Shown here: positions 1 through 9,320 of the stretch, piece by piece
How the letters are laid out: each line of letters begins with the position of its first letter
Numbering within the stretch: position 1 is the stretch's first letter
DNA from: Pseudomonas mohnii
GTDB lineage: Bacteria; Pseudomonadota; Gammaproteobacteria; Pseudomonadales; Pseudomonadaceae
Assembly (NCBI RefSeq): GCF_900105115.1
Contig: NZ_FNRV01000001.1
Location: forward strand, 1,674,001 to 1,738,000
Length of the DNA: 64,000 bases
Direction of reading: 5' to 3'
Notes under the pieces: generated by a model
Databases searched by the model: none
What the model was told of the DNA's origin: nothing
The model's input: only the letters and a program-made list of their open reading frames with translations
Made by a program: the position numbers and the translations under genes

Positions 1-94
1 CCGGTTTGGTCAGTTGCTGTTGCCGGGCTTGCGCCTGCTCGAGCACATCGAGATCGATCGGCTTGCACGGGTTCAGCCACCAGGATTGGGTCAT
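1..94 (-). CDS. cobT: Nicotinate-nucleotide--dimethylbenzimidazole phosphoribosyltransferase, N-terminal part only
   Basis: Only the first 31 codons lie in the window; the gene runs off the left edge. The visible start reads [19 protein letters not shown], which matches the N-terminus of Pseudomonas CobT. The family transfers phosphoribose from nicotinate mononucleotide to 5,6-dimethylbenzimidazole, giving alpha-ribazole phosphate for the lower ligand of B12. Its ATG overlaps the cobU stop codon (ATGA), so the two are probably translationally coupled. It is the last visible gene of the cob operon. Confidence 0.85.
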   Translation of the reverse strand, partial: MTQSWWLNPCKPIDLDVLEQAQARQQQLTKP

Positions 95-618
95 AACGCA
101 GTACCTTTCAAAGTCAGGGGCAGGCCGGCGACGGTCAGGATGACTCGCTGACAACGCTCGGCCAGAGCTTGATGCAGCCAACCGGCCTCATCGACATAGC
201 GGCGAGTCAATTCGCCCAGCGGCACGACACCCATTCCGGTCTCGTTGCTGACAAAAATGATTTCACCCGGCAGCGACGCCAGGCACTCCAGCAGGGCATC
301 GCGCTCGGCGCTCAGGCGTTGCGCATCGTCGAGCATCAGCAGATTGGTCAGCCACAGGGTCAGGCAATCCACCAACAGGCAGCGTTCGGCACTGGCGGTT
401 TCGCGCAGGACGCGGGCCAATTCCAGCGGCTCTTCGATCAACGCCCATTCGGCCGGACGACGGGCACGGTGATGGGCGACCCGCTGGCTCATTTCACCGT
501 CCAGCGGCTGGCTGGTGGCGATGTAAGTCACTTGCAATTGGCCGTCTGAGGCGAGTTTTTCAGCCAGACGACTTTTGCCGGAGCGGGCGCCGCCGAGGAT
601 CAGTTGGAGCATGTTCAT
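91..618 (-). CDS. cobU: Bifunctional adenosylcobinamide kinase / adenosylcobinamide-phosphate guanylyltransferase
   Basis: This 175-residue cytoplasmic enzyme phosphorylates adenosylcobinamide and then transfers GMP to it, giving adenosylcobinamide-GDP. The P-loop GGARSGKS is at residues 9-16, and the His pair near residues 49-50 (VAHHRARRP) includes the expected guanylylated histidine. Length is normal for CobU (CobP in Pseudomonas nomenclature). An internal Met two codons downstream is an alternative start. It is separated from cobQ by about 140 bases holding a REP doublet, the only sizeable gap in an otherwise overlapping operon, and it overlaps cobT by four bases. Confidence 0.95.
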   Translation of the reverse strand: MNMLQLILGGARSGKSRLAEKLASDGQLQVTYIATSQPLDGEMSQRVAHHRARRPAEWALIEEPLELARVLRETASAERCLLVDCLTLWLTNLLMLDDAQRLSAERDALLECLASLPGEIIFVSNETGMGVVPLGELTRRYVDEAGWLHQALAERCQRVILTVAGLPLTLKGTAL

Positions 619-646
619 AACCTTTTATTTGGCGGTGTAGCGACAG

Positions 647-749
647 GCCTCATCGCGGGCAAGCCCGCTCCCACAGGTACTGCGTGCAGACCAAAAAATC
701 GGTAGACAGCCCCGATCCTTGTGGGAGCGGGCTTGCCCGCGATGGGGCC
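647..749. repeat. REP doublet (REPIN) between cobU and cobQ
   Basis: Two inverted REP units, GCGGGCAAGCCCGCTCCCAC near the left end and its reverse complement near the right, are separated by about 45 bases. The outer flanks GGCCTCATC and GATGGGGCC are also inverted. This is the common Pseudomonas REPIN form. It lies inside the cob operon, where it could stabilise or attenuate the mRNA. Confidence 0.9.
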
Positions 750-761
750 TGCACAGTCACT

Positions 762-2213
762 TCAAATCCCACAGAGCTCACGCAGCAGCCCGGTATCCAG
801 ATGCGTCTCCACCAGATCCGCCAGCCGCTCGATATCCCGCTCGCGCAATCCGTGGTAATCCACGTCCTGCACAGCCTGCAAACCCGCCCAACGCAACAGG
901 GCGCTGCACGCTGCCGGGGATTCGAACAGACCGTGCAGATAGGTGCCGAAAATCTGCCCATCGACACTTTGCGCACCGTCGCAGCGTCCGTCATCGAGCA
1001 GTACGGCGGCGTTCTCCAGCGCCGGCCCGGTGGTGACGCCGGCATGGATTTCATAGCCGCCGACTTCAGCATTCTCCAGCGCCAGACGCCCGCGCACATT
1101 GCGCAGCTGCTTGTGTTCTTCGAGTCGGGTTTCAAACGCCAACAACCCCAGCCCGGCGCTGGACCCCGGAACGCCTTCCAGGCCCAGCGGATCGTGCACC
1201 TGCTCGCCGAGCATTTGCAGACCGCCGCAGATGCCCAGCACTTTGCCGCCGTAGCGCAGGTGCCGTGAGATCGCGATTTCCCAACCGTTGGCGCGCAGAT
1301 ACGCCAGGTCGTCGCGCACGCTTTTCGAGCCGGGAAGGATGATCAGATCGGCTGGCGGAATCGCCTGGCCGGGACCGACGAATTGCAGGTCGACTTGCGG
1401 GTGCAGGCGCAACGGGTCGAAATCGGTGTGGTTGCTGATGCGCGGCAGCACCGGCACCACCACTTTCAAAACCTGATCGGCCTTGTCGGTCTGGCGCTGA
1501 TCGATGCCGTCTTCGGCCTCCAGATGCAAATCCAGCACGTACGGCAGCACGCCGATCACTGGCTTGCCGGTACGCTGTTCCAGCCAATCGAGGCCGGGTT
1601 GCAGCAAGGCGATATCGCCGCGAAAACGATTGATGATGAAGCCTTTGACCCGCGCCTGTTCACTGGGCGACAGCAGCTCGAGCGTGCCCACCAGATGCGC
1701 GAACACCCCGCCACGATTGATGTCGGCGATCAGCAGCACCGGACAATCCACCGCCTCGGCGAAGCCCATATTGGCGATGTCCCCAGCACGCAGGTTGATC
1801 TCCGCTGGCGACCCCGCACCTTCGACCATCACCACCGGATACGCCGCACTCAACCGCGCGTGGGAAGCCAGCACCGCTTGCATGGCGATGGCTTTGTAGT
1901 CGTGATAGGCGACGGCGTTCATGGTTGTGACGGCGCGACCATGGATGATCACCTGAGCGCCGGTATCGCTGTTGGGTTTGAGCAGCACCGGGTTCATATC
2001 CGTGTGCGGCTCGAGGTAAGCGGCCTGCGCCTGCACGGCTTGCGCGCGACCGATTTCGCCACCGTCGGCCGTCACGGCGCTGTTGAGCGCCATGTTCTGC
2101 GGCTTGAACGGCACCACGTTGACGCCCTGACGCGTAACCCAGCGACACAGCGCCGTCACCAGTGTGCTTTTACCGGCATCGGATGTGGTGCCCTGCACCA
2201 TCAACGTTGTCAT
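762..2213 (-). CDS. cobQ: Cobyric acid synthase (amidotransferase)
   Basis: This 483-residue enzyme amidates positions b, d, e and g of adenosylcobyrinate a,c-diamide, using glutamine and ATP. The N-terminal P-loop-like GTTSDAGKS is at residues 8-16. The C-terminal glutamine amidotransferase domain carries the nucleophile Cys in [10 protein letters not shown] near residue 330, and a His in YLHGLFE near residue 430. Length is typical. Its start overlaps the cobC stop by four bases (ATGA), consistent with coupled translation within the riboswitch-controlled operon. Confidence 0.96.
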   Translation of the reverse strand: MTTLMVQGTTSDAGKSTLVTALCRWVTRQGVNVVPFKPQNMALNSAVTADGGEIGRAQAVQAQAAYLEPHTDMNPVLLKPNSDTGAQVIIHGRAVTTMNAVAYHDYKAIAMQAVLASHARLSAAYPVVMVEGAGSPAEINLRAGDIANMGFAEAVDCPVLLIADINRGGVFAHLVGTLELLSPSEQARVKGFIINRFRGDIALLQPGLDWLEQRTGKPVIGVLPYVLDLHLEAEDGIDQRQTDKADQVLKVVVPVLPRISNHTDFDPLRLHPQVDLQFVGPGQAIPPADLIILPGSKSVRDDLAYLRANGWEIAISRHLRYGGKVLGICGGLQMLGEQVHDPLGLEGVPGSSAGLGLLAFETRLEEHKQLRNVRGRLALENAEVGGYEIHAGVTTGPALENAAVLLDDGRCDGAQSVDGQIFGTYLHGLFESPAACSALLRWAGLQAVQDVDYHGLRERDIERLADLVETHLDTGLLRELCGI

Positions 2214-3202
2214 TGGCCTTCCTTGGCAAAGGCTGCGAATGCGGCGGCAAGACGCACCCAGTCAGCTTCATCGGCAGGCAACCCGAAACGCAGACTGCTG
2301 TTGTGCGTGAACAACCGCAGCAAAATGCCGCGCCGAGCCATGAATTCATGCAGTTCTTCGGCGCGATCGGTGATCAACCACTGGAACAGTGCGCAGCCGC
2401 CATCAGGCTTGAAACCGTGCTGCCCCAGGAGCGCCGCCAGACGTTCACTGGCCACTTCGGCACGCACGCGTTGCAATGCGTGCCCTTCGACGTCACGCAG
2501 GCAGGCCTGGCCCACCACCCGGGTCGGACCGCTGACGACCCATGGCCCCACTTGTTCGGCGAGCAACTTGAGTAACTTGCGCTCGGCCAGGACAAATCCC
2601 AGCCGCACCCCGGCCAGACCAAAGAACTTGCCGAACGAACGCAGCACGATCAGGCCGACCAGATGGGAGAACGGCGCCAGGCTCAGCTGCGGTGTGTTGT
2701 CCATGAATGCTTCGTCCACCACCAGCCAGCCACCGCGCTGGGCCAGCCGTGAGTGCCAGTCGAGCAGACGAGCGGGGGGCAGGCTCAAGCCGGTGGGATT
2801 ATTCGGGTTGACCACCACCAACACGTCCAGGCTGTCGACAAAGAAATCGACTTCCTGCTCCAGTACCTCACGCACGATGTAGCCATTGCGGCGCCACGCT
2901 TCGGCATGTTCGGCATAACACGGCGACAGCACGCCAACCTTCCCGGCCCGTCGCAGGCGCGGCAGTAACTGGATGGCCATCTGCGACCCCGCCACCGGCA
3001 ATACCTGCAGGGTGCCGTAGTAATCGCAGGCGGCCTGTTCCAGCCCGTCATCGTTTTCCGGCAACCGCGCCCAGGCCCGCAGCGGGATATCCGGAACGGG
3101 AAACGGCCAGGGCGCGAGGCCGCTGGACAGGTCAAGCCAATCGGCTTCCTCGATGCCGTATTCGAGCGCCGCCTTGCGCAACCGTCCACCGTGCTCAAGC
3201 AT
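2210..3202 (-). CDS. cobC: Threonine-phosphate decarboxylase (aminopropanol-phosphate arm)
   Basis: This 330-residue PLP-dependent, fold-type I enzyme is related to histidinol-phosphate aminotransferase. It makes (R)-1-amino-2-propanol phosphate from L-threonine phosphate. The PLP lysine lies in [11 protein letters not shown] near residue 190, VVNPNNPTG is the conserved substrate loop, and VVDEAF carries the PLP-contacting Asp. In Pseudomonas it is called CobC (Salmonella CobD). The start overlaps the preceding cobD gene by eight bases, in TTTATGCTTGAG. Its product is the substrate of that neighbour. Confidence 0.93.
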   Translation of the reverse strand: MLEHGGRLRKAALEYGIEEADWLDLSSGLAPWPFPVPDIPLRAWARLPENDDGLEQAACDYYGTLQVLPVAGSQMAIQLLPRLRRAGKVGVLSPCYAEHAEAWRRNGYIVREVLEQEVDFFVDSLDVLVVVNPNNPTGLSLPPARLLDWHSRLAQRGGWLVVDEAFMDNTPQLSLAPFSHLVGLIVLRSFGKFFGLAGVRLGFVLAERKLLKLLAEQVGPWVVSGPTRVVGQACLRDVEGHALQRVRAEVASERLAALLGQHGFKPDGGCALFQWLITDRAEELHEFMARRGILLRLFTHNSSLRFGLPADEADWVRLAAAFAAFAKEGQ

Positions 3203-4103
3203 AAAATTCAGCCCCCACGCAGAGAATCAGCAGCCATAACCATACCCCGCGCTGGACCAGTTGCCAGCCACGATCGATGGAGTCGGCATCCGCCGGCACG
3301 CCTTCGCCCAGTTGCGGACGTTGATGCAGTTCACCGTGATAGATCGCCGCCCCACCCAATTCGACGCCCAGCGCACCGGCCCCCGCAGCCATCACCGGGC
3401 CGGCGTTCGGGCTGTCCCAGGTCGGGCCCTGGGTCCGCCAGCATTTCAGGGCCAGTCGGGTCTTGCCCAGCAAGGCGTAGGTCAATGCCACCAAACGCGC
3501 GGGAATGTAATTGAGCACATCATCAATTCTGGCTGCCGCCCAACCGAAACGCTCGAAGCGCTCATTGCGATAGCCCCACATGGCGTCCAGCGTGTTGCTC
3601 AAACGGTAGAGCACCACGCCAGGCACACCGGCCACGGCAAACCAGAACAGTGCGGCAAACACGGCATCACTGCCGTTTTCCAGTACCGACTCGGTGGCAG
3701 CACGGGCCACTTCGGTTTTATCCAGCTCGCTGGTCTTGCGGCTGACCAGGTAACTGACGCGCGTACGCGCCTCATCCAGATCATCGCTGCGCAAGGCCCT
3801 GGCCACGGGTTCGACGTGTTCGCCCAGGCTGCGCATGCCGAGGGCGCAGTACAACGCAAGAATCTCCACTGCCCATCCAACATAAGGCGCCCAGGAAAAT
3901 GCCGTGGCCAACAAGGTCAACGGCAACACCGCAATCACCCACGCGGTGACCCCGTGACTGCGCCAGCCGCGACCACCCGCGTTGAAACGCTGCTCGATAC
4001 GCTCGGCAAACCGGCCGAACGCCACCAGCGGATGCCAGCGTTTGGGTTCACCCAGCAGCGCATCCAGCGCCACGGCGGCGACACTCAACAACGCCACACT
4101 CAT
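3195..4103 (-). CDS. cobD: Adenosylcobinamide-phosphate synthase (CbiB/CobD), membrane protein
   Basis: This 302-residue integral membrane protein joins aminopropanol phosphate to adenosylcobyrate. I chose [10 protein letters not shown] as the start because its ATG overlaps the bluB stop (ATGA); an in-frame ATG five codons upstream is less likely. The family signature [17 protein letters not shown] is close to the N-terminus, followed by hydrophobic segments and the conserved [12 protein letters not shown] region. The C-terminal tail is hydrophobic. It sits between bluB and cobC, in the usual Pseudomonas order. Confidence 0.94.
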   Translation of the reverse strand: MSVALLSVAAVALDALLGEPKRWHPLVAFGRFAERIEQRFNAGGRGWRSHGVTAWVIAVLPLTLLATAFSWAPYVGWAVEILALYCALGMRSLGEHVEPVARALRSDDLDEARTRVSYLVSRKTSELDKTEVARAATESVLENGSDAVFAALFWFAVAGVPGVVLYRLSNTLDAMWGYRNERFERFGWAAARIDDVLNYIPARLVALTYALLGKTRLALKCWRTQGPTWDSPNAGPVMAAGAGALGVELGGAAIYHGELHQRPQLGEGVPADADSIDRGWQLVQRGVWLWLLILCVGAEFYA

Positions 4104-4750
4104 TGGCGCACTCCCCAATAATTTTCATACAACAATTCACTTAGCGGACGCGCCTGCGCCCAGCCTTCAAGGACCAGCATCGGCGCCGGGTAGAATTCCT
4201 TGACCGGTCCCAGGCACAAAATAGCCAGTGGTTTGGCACCGGGCGGCAAGCCGAGTAAATCGGCCAGGTCTTGCGGTTCGAACAGCGAGACCCACCCCAT
4301 GCCCAACCCTTCGGCCCGGGAGGCCAGCCACAGGTTCTGGATCGCGCAGGACAACGAAGCCATGTCCATTTCCGGCAAGGTGCGACGACCGAAAATATGT
4401 CGCTCGCGATCGTCCATCAGCGCCGCCACCAACACCTCGGCGCAATCATTGATGCCTTCGACCTTGAGCTGCATGAATTCGTCAGTGCGTTCGCCAAGGG
4501 CTTCGGCGGTGCGAATGCGCTCCTGTTCCACCAGTTCCCCGATCTGCCCGCGCAAGGTTCGATCGCTGATACGGATGAACCGCCAGGGCTGCATCAAGCC
4601 AACACTCGGCGCCTGGTGCGCGGCTTCGAGCAACCGCCGCAGCAATTCGGGCTCGACCGTGCCACCGCTGAAGTGACGCATGTCGCGACGTTCACCGATG
4701 GCCCGATAGACCGCTGCGCGTTCGGCGTTGGAAAAGGCGTTGTCGGTCAT
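4100..4750 (-). CDS. bluB: 5,6-dimethylbenzimidazole synthase
   Basis: This 216-residue flavin-destructase of the nitroreductase fold converts reduced FMN and O2 to DMB, the lower-ligand base of B12. [10 protein letters not shown] near the N-terminus, QPWRFIRI and the GMGWVSLF segment are typical of BluB. I chose MTDNAF as the start because its ATG overlaps the cobB stop. A longer frame adds 13 residues (MVFCRRWLASEEA) that are read entirely from a REP-like sequence, and so are unlikely to be native. The REP unit lies directly against the start codon, so the only purine-rich stretch before it (AAGAGG) belongs to the repeat and is unusually close, two bases from the ATG. Confidence 0.93.
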   Translation of the reverse strand: MTDNAFSNAERAAVYRAIGERRDMRHFSGGTVEPELLRRLLEAAHQAPSVGLMQPWRFIRISDRTLRGQIGELVEQERIRTAEALGERTDEFMQLKVEGINDCAEVLVAALMDDRERHIFGRRTLPEMDMASLSCAIQNLWLASRAEGLGMGWVSLFEPQDLADLLGLPPGAKPLAILCLGPVKEFYPAPMLVLEGWAQARPLSELLYENYWGVRQ

Positions 4751-6147
4751 GGCCTCTTCGCTGGCAAGCCAGCGCCTGCAGAAGACCACGTTTCTTCAGG
4801 TGTCACACCGCCCACAGTGGCAGCGAGTGTGCCCGCGAAGGCAGCCTCAAGGTCGGGTAAAAACAGTGCGGCAATCGCGTGCGGATTCGACGGAAAATAG
4901 AAATGCACATAAGAGGCTGTCATCCGCCCCTCACGATAAACCGCCTCCGCCCCGCGACCGCCATTGGGGCTCAAGCCACGGGCAATCGGCACGAGCCCGG
5001 TGGTGGTCAGCGAATGATGATAGGTATGCCCACGCAGGGAACCTTCGGGCAATTCGACAGCCTGCAGCGCCAGCGCCGCCAGACGCTTTTGCATCACCGC
5101 ATCCCCGGCCAGCAGGCCGACCAATTCTGCACGCGTACCGTCGACATCGGTGAGCGAATCGAGCAAATACAACATGCCGCCACATTCGGCGAGCAAGGGT
5201 TTGCCCGCCTCGTGGTGCGCGCGGATCGCGTTCAGCATCGAGGTGTTTTGCGACAACGCCACATGATGCAATTCTGGGTAACCGCCCGGCAGATAGAGGC
5301 TGTCTGCCTCGGGTAGCCGAGTGTCACGCATCGGTGAAAAGAACGACAACTCGGCGCCCATGGCCCGCAGCAAATCCAGGCTGGCGCCATAGGTAAAGGC
5401 AAACGCTTCATCACGGGCCACGGCAATGCGCACACCCGCCAGTAAGGGTTCGGCGGCGATCACATCCGGGGCTGCGAATTCCACGGCCGGCGGAAGCGCC
5501 ACCTCGCAACTGCCAGCCAAGGCTTCGGCCGCCGCATCGAGGCGAAGATCGAGATCGTTCAACTCACTGGCCTGCACCAGGCCAAGGTGACGACTCGGCA
5601 ATTCGATGGCGGTTTCGCGGGACAACGCGCCATACCAACGCAGGCCTTCGGTCAGGCTGCCTTCAAGCAACTGCGCGTGACGCAGGGTGCCCACGCGGTT
5701 GGCCAGGACACCGGCAAACGGCAAGTCAGGTTGATAGCGCGCCAGCCCCAGGGCCAGGGCACCAAAGGTCTGGGCCATGGCGGTGCCGTCGATCACACCC
5801 AGCACCGGCACACCGAAGTGCCGCGCCAGGTCAGCACTGGACGGCGTGCCATCGAACAGCCCCATGACACCTTCGATGAGGATAAGGTCCGCTTCGCCTG
5901 CGGCCTCCCACAACAGACGCCGACTCTCCTGCTCGCCGACCATCCACATGTCCAGCTGATACACCGGCGCACCGCTGGCGCGCTCCAGAATCATCGGATC
6001 GAGAAAGTCCGGGCCACATTTGAACACACGAACCTTGCGTCCCTGATTGCGATGCAAACGGGCCAGCGCGGCGGTGACGGTGGTCTTGCCCTGACCGGAG
6101 GCCGGCGCGGCAATCAGTACGGCCGGGCATTGACGAGGGCTATTCAT
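4747..6147 (-). CDS. cobB: Cobyrinate a,c-diamide synthase
   Basis: This 466-residue glutamine-dependent enzyme amidates the a and c carboxylates of cobyrinate. The P-loop APASGQGKTTV is near residue 14, FKCGPDFLDP follows, and the C-terminal amidotransferase Cys lies in LLAECGGMLYL near residue 330. The usual family core ends soon after the YVHFYFPSNPHAIAALF segment. Here it is followed by an extra tail of about 35 residues ending AGLPAKRP, whose last codons are read from a REP-like palindrome. The tail is probably an acquired extension. The gene starts about ten bases after cobO. Confidence 0.94.
   Translation of the reverse strand: MNSPRQCPAVLIAAPASGQGKTTVTAALARLHRNQGRKVRVFKCGPDFLDPMILERASGAPVYQLDMWMVGEQESRRLLWEAAGEADLILIEGVMGLFDGTPSSADLARHFGVPVLGVIDGTAMAQTFGALALGLARYQPDLPFAGVLANRVGTLRHAQLLEGSLTEGLRWYGALSRETAIELPSRHLGLVQASELNDLDLRLDAAAEALAGSCEVALPPAVEFAAPDVIAAEPLLAGVRIAVARDEAFAFTYGASLDLLRAMGAELSFFSPMRDTRLPEADSLYLPGGYPELHHVALSQNTSMLNAIRAHHEAGKPLLAECGGMLYLLDSLTDVDGTRAELVGLLAGDAVMQKRLAALALQAVELPEGSLRGHTYHHSLTTTGLVPIARGLSPNGGRGAEAVYREGRMTASYVHFYFPSNPHAIAALFLPDLEAAFAGTLAATVGGVTPEETWSSAGAGLPAKRP
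4751..4781. repeat. Single REP unit across the cobB end and bluB leader
   Basis: GGCCTCTTCGCTGGCAAGCC followed by AGCGCCTGCAG matches, with few changes, the REP units found elsewhere in the window, for example the right arm at 19031-19060 read on the other strand. It encodes the last residues of CobB and lies immediately before the bluB start codon. No partner unit is visible. Confidence 0.7.
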
Positions 6148-6157
6148 AACGTGCGAC

Positions 6158-6769
6158 TCACAACTCGACGCCTTTCTGCGCCTTGATACCGGCCTGGAAG
6201 GCGTGCTTGATCATGCCCATTTCAGTGACGGTGTCGGCCAGATCGATCATCTCAGGCTTGGCGCCACGACCAGTGACCACCACGTGCTGCATTGGCGGGC
6301 GAGCCTGCAAGTCACTGAGCACCCGATCCAGATCGAGGTAACCGTGCTTGAGGGCGATGTTCAACTCATCCAGCACCACCAGGCCGATGGATGGATCGCG
6401 CAGCAACTCACGGGACACTTCCCACGCGGCTTCGGCGGCGGCGATGTCGCGCTGACGATCCTGGGTTTCCCAGGTAAAGCCTTCGCCCATCACATGAAAA
6501 CGCACCTGTTCCGGGAAGCGCCGGAAGAACAGCTCTTCACCCGTGCTGTTGCGCCCCTTGATGAACTGCACCACACCGCACTGCATGCCATGGCCCATCG
6601 AGCGGGCCAGCATGCCGAACGCCGAGCTGCTCTTGCCCTTGCCGTTGCCGGTCAGCACCAGCAGCAGGCCGCATTCATTCGGGGAGTTGGCGATGCGTTC
6701 ATCGATTACGGCTTTTTTGCGCAACATGCGCGCCAGGTGACGTTCGTCACGATCCGGGGTATCAGTCAT
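6158..6769 (-). CDS. cobO: Corrinoid adenosyltransferase, first gene of the operon
   Basis: This 203-residue CobA/BtuR-type enzyme transfers the adenosyl group of ATP to cob(I)yrinate diamide and other corrinoids. The P-loop GNGKGKSSSAFG is near residue 40, with VLDELNIAL and VTGRGAKPEMIDLAD further on. I chose MTDTPDRDER as the start because GGAGAG precedes it and the length then equals the family norm. A 23-residue upstream extension in the same frame looks artefactual. It is the first gene downstream of the cobalamin riboswitch. Confidence 0.95.
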   Translation of the reverse strand: MTDTPDRDERHLARMLRKKAVIDERIANSPNECGLLLVLTGNGKGKSSSAFGMLARSMGHGMQCGVVQFIKGRNSTGEELFFRRFPEQVRFHVMGEGFTWETQDRQRDIAAAEAAWEVSRELLRDPSIGLVVLDELNIALKHGYLDLDRVLSDLQARPPMQHVVVTGRGAKPEMIDLADTVTEMGMIKHAFQAGIKAQKGVEL

Positions 6770-6864
6770 GGGAGAGCTCTCCGTTGAGGCAGGATAACGG
6801 CGGGCAGGCACAAGAACAGACGGCAAGAAGCCTGGCATCGCCCACCGTGATGCCGCTTGGATGG

Positions 6865-7066
6865 ATCAGGCCGGTCTCCGGGCTCATGAGCGGCGTTGGC
6901 CTGACTGCGCGCCTTCCCACATCGATGACGACGCAGTGGCTCAAGGCGCAGCTTTCACTCATTTACCGTTGCGGGGGCAGCGCCGGGATCGAAGGCCTTC
7001 ACGCATTGAAGGACCTGCTCACCGGCTTCCCTGTTTCACTCTGTCGACCCAAGTCACAGAGCACCT
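6865..7066 (-). promoter_or_regulatory. Cobalamin (AdoCbl-type) riboswitch controlling the cob operon
   Basis: Read on the minus strand, the conserved elements appear in order: GGTGCTCTGTG at the 5' end, AACAGGGAAGCCGGTG, the core GCCCCCGCAACGGTAA, the B12-box region GAGCCACTG, GGGAAGGCGC, and GCCGCTCATGAGCCCGGAGA followed by CCGGCC. This is the full set expected of a B12 riboswitch, about 200 bases long, ending roughly 95 bases before cobO. Known riboswitches of this class shut off expression when adenosylcobalamin is bound. The 7067-7235 stretch upstream should hold the promoter; I could not pick one confidently. Confidence 0.95.
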
Positions 7067-7235
7067 GAAACAAGCCGCGAAGGTTAGAGGGTTGGGGGTG
7101 GAGCGTCAATTGAAGACGGGGTACGCGCGCGAATAACTGCCGTTAATCAATAAACTGACGCCAATCTTGTGCCACACTTCAAGCAGTGATATCAAAGAGC
7201 CACAACCCCACATCAAAATAACAAGGGTGAGCCCC

Positions 7236-7820
7236 ATGCAAGGCATGATCATCAGCAATCCGCAACTGGAATTCCTGCGCCCGGTGCTGGAGCGCTGGTT
7301 TGACTGTATCGACCGCTACAATGCCGTACGCGGCGATAACGAAACGCCTTACTGGCTCGACGAAAAAGCCAATCTCGGCCTGCTTTCCGCCGCTGCCTGG
7401 ATGGCTGAAATGGTTACCCTGCAACAATCGCCCACCCGCAAACAAATCGATGAAGGCGAACGCAACGGTCGTGCCGACCTGTTTATCGCCACACCCGAAG
7501 CACGCGCCTGGATTCAAGCCACACAACGCTGGCCACGGGTGAACAGCCTGAACCTGACCCAGGCCCTGCTCGATATCACCAGCGAAGCCAAACGCATCAG
7601 TTACGCCAGCGACCTGAGACTCGGCTGCCTGTTTGTGGCACCGCAGAAAACCCAGCATGGCGCCACCCCGGAAGAATTGCAGGACATGGTCGACGACCTG
7701 CAAAAGGAGCACACCTGCGCCGTCGCCTGGTATTTCCCCTACGCCTACCGCAAGTTGCACAACGAAGGAGGTCACTATCATCCCGGCATAGCCGTGCTGT
7801 TCAAGGAAGCTCGCGGCTAA
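7236..7820 (+). CDS. Conserved hypothetical protein
   Basis: This 194-residue soluble protein has no recognised domain, signal peptide or membrane segment. I chose MQGMIISNPQLE as the start because GGTGAG lies six bases upstream; the frame opens 23 codons earlier without a ribosome site. It is rich in Trp and aromatic residues, with clusters such as ARAWIQATQRWPRVNS and AVAWYFPYAYRKLHNEGGHY. It is transcribed divergently from the riboswitch operon. The final GLY-HIS-TYR-rich segment could be a ligand site, but that is a guess. Coding character matches its neighbours. Confidence 0.75.
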   Translation: MQGMIISNPQLEFLRPVLERWFDCIDRYNAVRGDNETPYWLDEKANLGLLSAAAWMAEMVTLQQSPTRKQIDEGERNGRADLFIATPEARAWIQATQRWPRVNSLNLTQALLDITSEAKRISYASDLRLGCLFVAPQKTQHGATPEELQDMVDDLQKEHTCAVAWYFPYAYRKLHNEGGHYHPGIAVLFKEARG

Positions 7821-7887
7821 CGGTTGAACCATCGTGCAACGTAACTTCTCTACTGATCAGGTCACTGCATTCATAGGGAAGATCAGT

Positions 7888-9201
7888 ATGCGCAAGCCCC
7901 AACTCGTACTCGCTATCGCGCTCGCCGGAGGACTCGCCGCTTGCGGTGAAACCTCCAGCCTGCAAGTCGCCGACGGCACCGGCCCGTCACCCAGGCTCCC
8001 AGAACCCAACAAGACGTTGATTCCGACGGTAAACATCGCCCCGGCGATCGGCTGGCCGGAGGGCGCCAAACCCGTCGCCGCTGCCGGCACCCAAGTAGCC
8101 GCGTTCGCCGAGAACCTCGACCACCCGCGCTGGCTCTATGTGCTGCCCAACGGCGACGTGCTGGTGGCCGAAACCAATGCACCGCCCAAACCCGATGACG
8201 GAACAGGCATACGCGGCTGGATCATGAAGAAAGTCATGGGGCGCGCCGGTGCGGGCGTGCCGAGCGCCAATCGCATCACCCTGCTGCGCGACCAGGACCA
8301 CGACGGCATCGCGGAAACCCGCACGGTGTTTCTGGAAAACCTGAACTCCCCTTTCGGCATGGCGCTGGTCGGCAATGACCTGTACATCGCCGACACCGAT
8401 CGATTGCTGCGTTTTCACTATGAAAACGGCGATACAGCGATCAAGTCGCAACCGATCAAAGTACTCGACCTGCCCGGCGGCACGCTGAATCACCATTGGA
8501 CCAAAAACGTCATCGCCAGCAACGACGGCAGCAAGCTGTATGTCACGGTGGGCTCGAACAGCAACGTTGCCGAAAACGGCCTGGACAAGGAAGAAGGCCG
8601 CGCGGCGATCTGGGAAGTGGACCGCGCCACCGGCAACCACCGGATCTTTGCCTCGGGCTTGCGCAACCCCAATGGCCTGTCCTGGGAGCCGCAAAGCGGG
8701 GCACTGTGGACGGCGGTCAATGAGCGCGATGAAATCGGCAGCGATCTGGTGCCGGACTACATCACCTCAGTCAAGGACGGCGCGTTCTATGGCTGGCCAT
8801 TCAGCTATTACGGCCAGCATGTCGACGTTCGCGTCGAGCCGCAAAACCCGGACATGGTGGCCAAGGCTATCGCGCCAGACTATGCGGTCGGCCCGCACAC
8901 CGCTTCCCTGGGACTGACGTTCGCCGAAGGCAGCCGGTTGCCGGCGCCATTCACCCAGGGCGCCTTCGTTGGCCAGCACGGCTCATGGAACCGCAAGCCG
9001 CACAGCGGCTACAAAGTGATATTCGTGCCGTTCGACGCCGGCAAACCAAGCGGGCAGCCGGTGGATGTGCTCACGGGTTTTCTCAATGACCAAGAAAAAG
9101 CCATGGGCCGACCAGTGGGCGTGGTGATAGATCAGCAAGGCGCCTTGTTGGTGGCGGACGATGTAGGGAACAAGGTTTGGCGGGTTTCAGCAGTCAAATA
9201 A
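7888..9201 (+). CDS. PQQ-dependent sugar (sorbosone/glucose) dehydrogenase family lipoprotein
   Basis: This is a 437-residue six-bladed beta-propeller protein of the soluble-glucose/L-sorbosone dehydrogenase superfamily. The N-terminus is a lipoprotein signal ending LAGGLAAC, so it is probably anchored in a periplasmic membrane leaflet. Family landmarks include the HHWTKN histidine segment, [31 protein letters not shown] and [17 protein letters not shown]. The family usually oxidises aldoses using PQQ, but the substrate cannot be read from sequence. A frame 18 codons longer exists; the chosen Met gives a proper lipobox. It stands alone, with a REP doublet downstream. Confidence 0.85.
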   Translation: MRKPQLVLAIALAGGLAACGETSSLQVADGTGPSPRLPEPNKTLIPTVNIAPAIGWPEGAKPVAAAGTQVAAFAENLDHPRWLYVLPNGDVLVAETNAPPKPDDGTGIRGWIMKKVMGRAGAGVPSANRITLLRDQDHDGIAETRTVFLENLNSPFGMALVGNDLYIADTDRLLRFHYENGDTAIKSQPIKVLDLPGGTLNHHWTKNVIASNDGSKLYVTVGSNSNVAENGLDKEEGRAAIWEVDRATGNHRIFASGLRNPNGLSWEPQSGALWTAVNERDEIGSDLVPDYITSVKDGAFYGWPFSYYGQHVDVRVEPQNPDMVAKAIAPDYAVGPHTASLGLTFAEGSRLPAPFTQGAFVGQHGSWNRKPHSGYKVIFVPFDAGKPSGQPVDVLTGFLNDQEKAMGRPVGVVIDQQGALLVADDVGNKVWRVSAVK

Positions 9202-9215
9202 GTCACTGACCACTC

Positions 9216-9305
9216 TGTGGGAGCGAGCTTGCTCGCGATGGCGGTAGAACAGGCAACATCAATGCTGAATGTCACGGCCGCCTCGCGGGCAAGCCCGCTC
9301 CCACA
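9216..9305. repeat. Hybrid REP doublet
   Basis: The left arm is TGTGGGAGCGAGCTTGCTCG and the right arm is CGCGGGCAAGCCCGCTCCCA, so the doublet joins two REP subtypes (GAGC...GCTC and GCGG...CCGC). It lies between the convergent sugar dehydrogenase and O-methyltransferase genes. Confidence 0.85.
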
Positions 9306-9320
9306 AGGCATCCACAAGGA

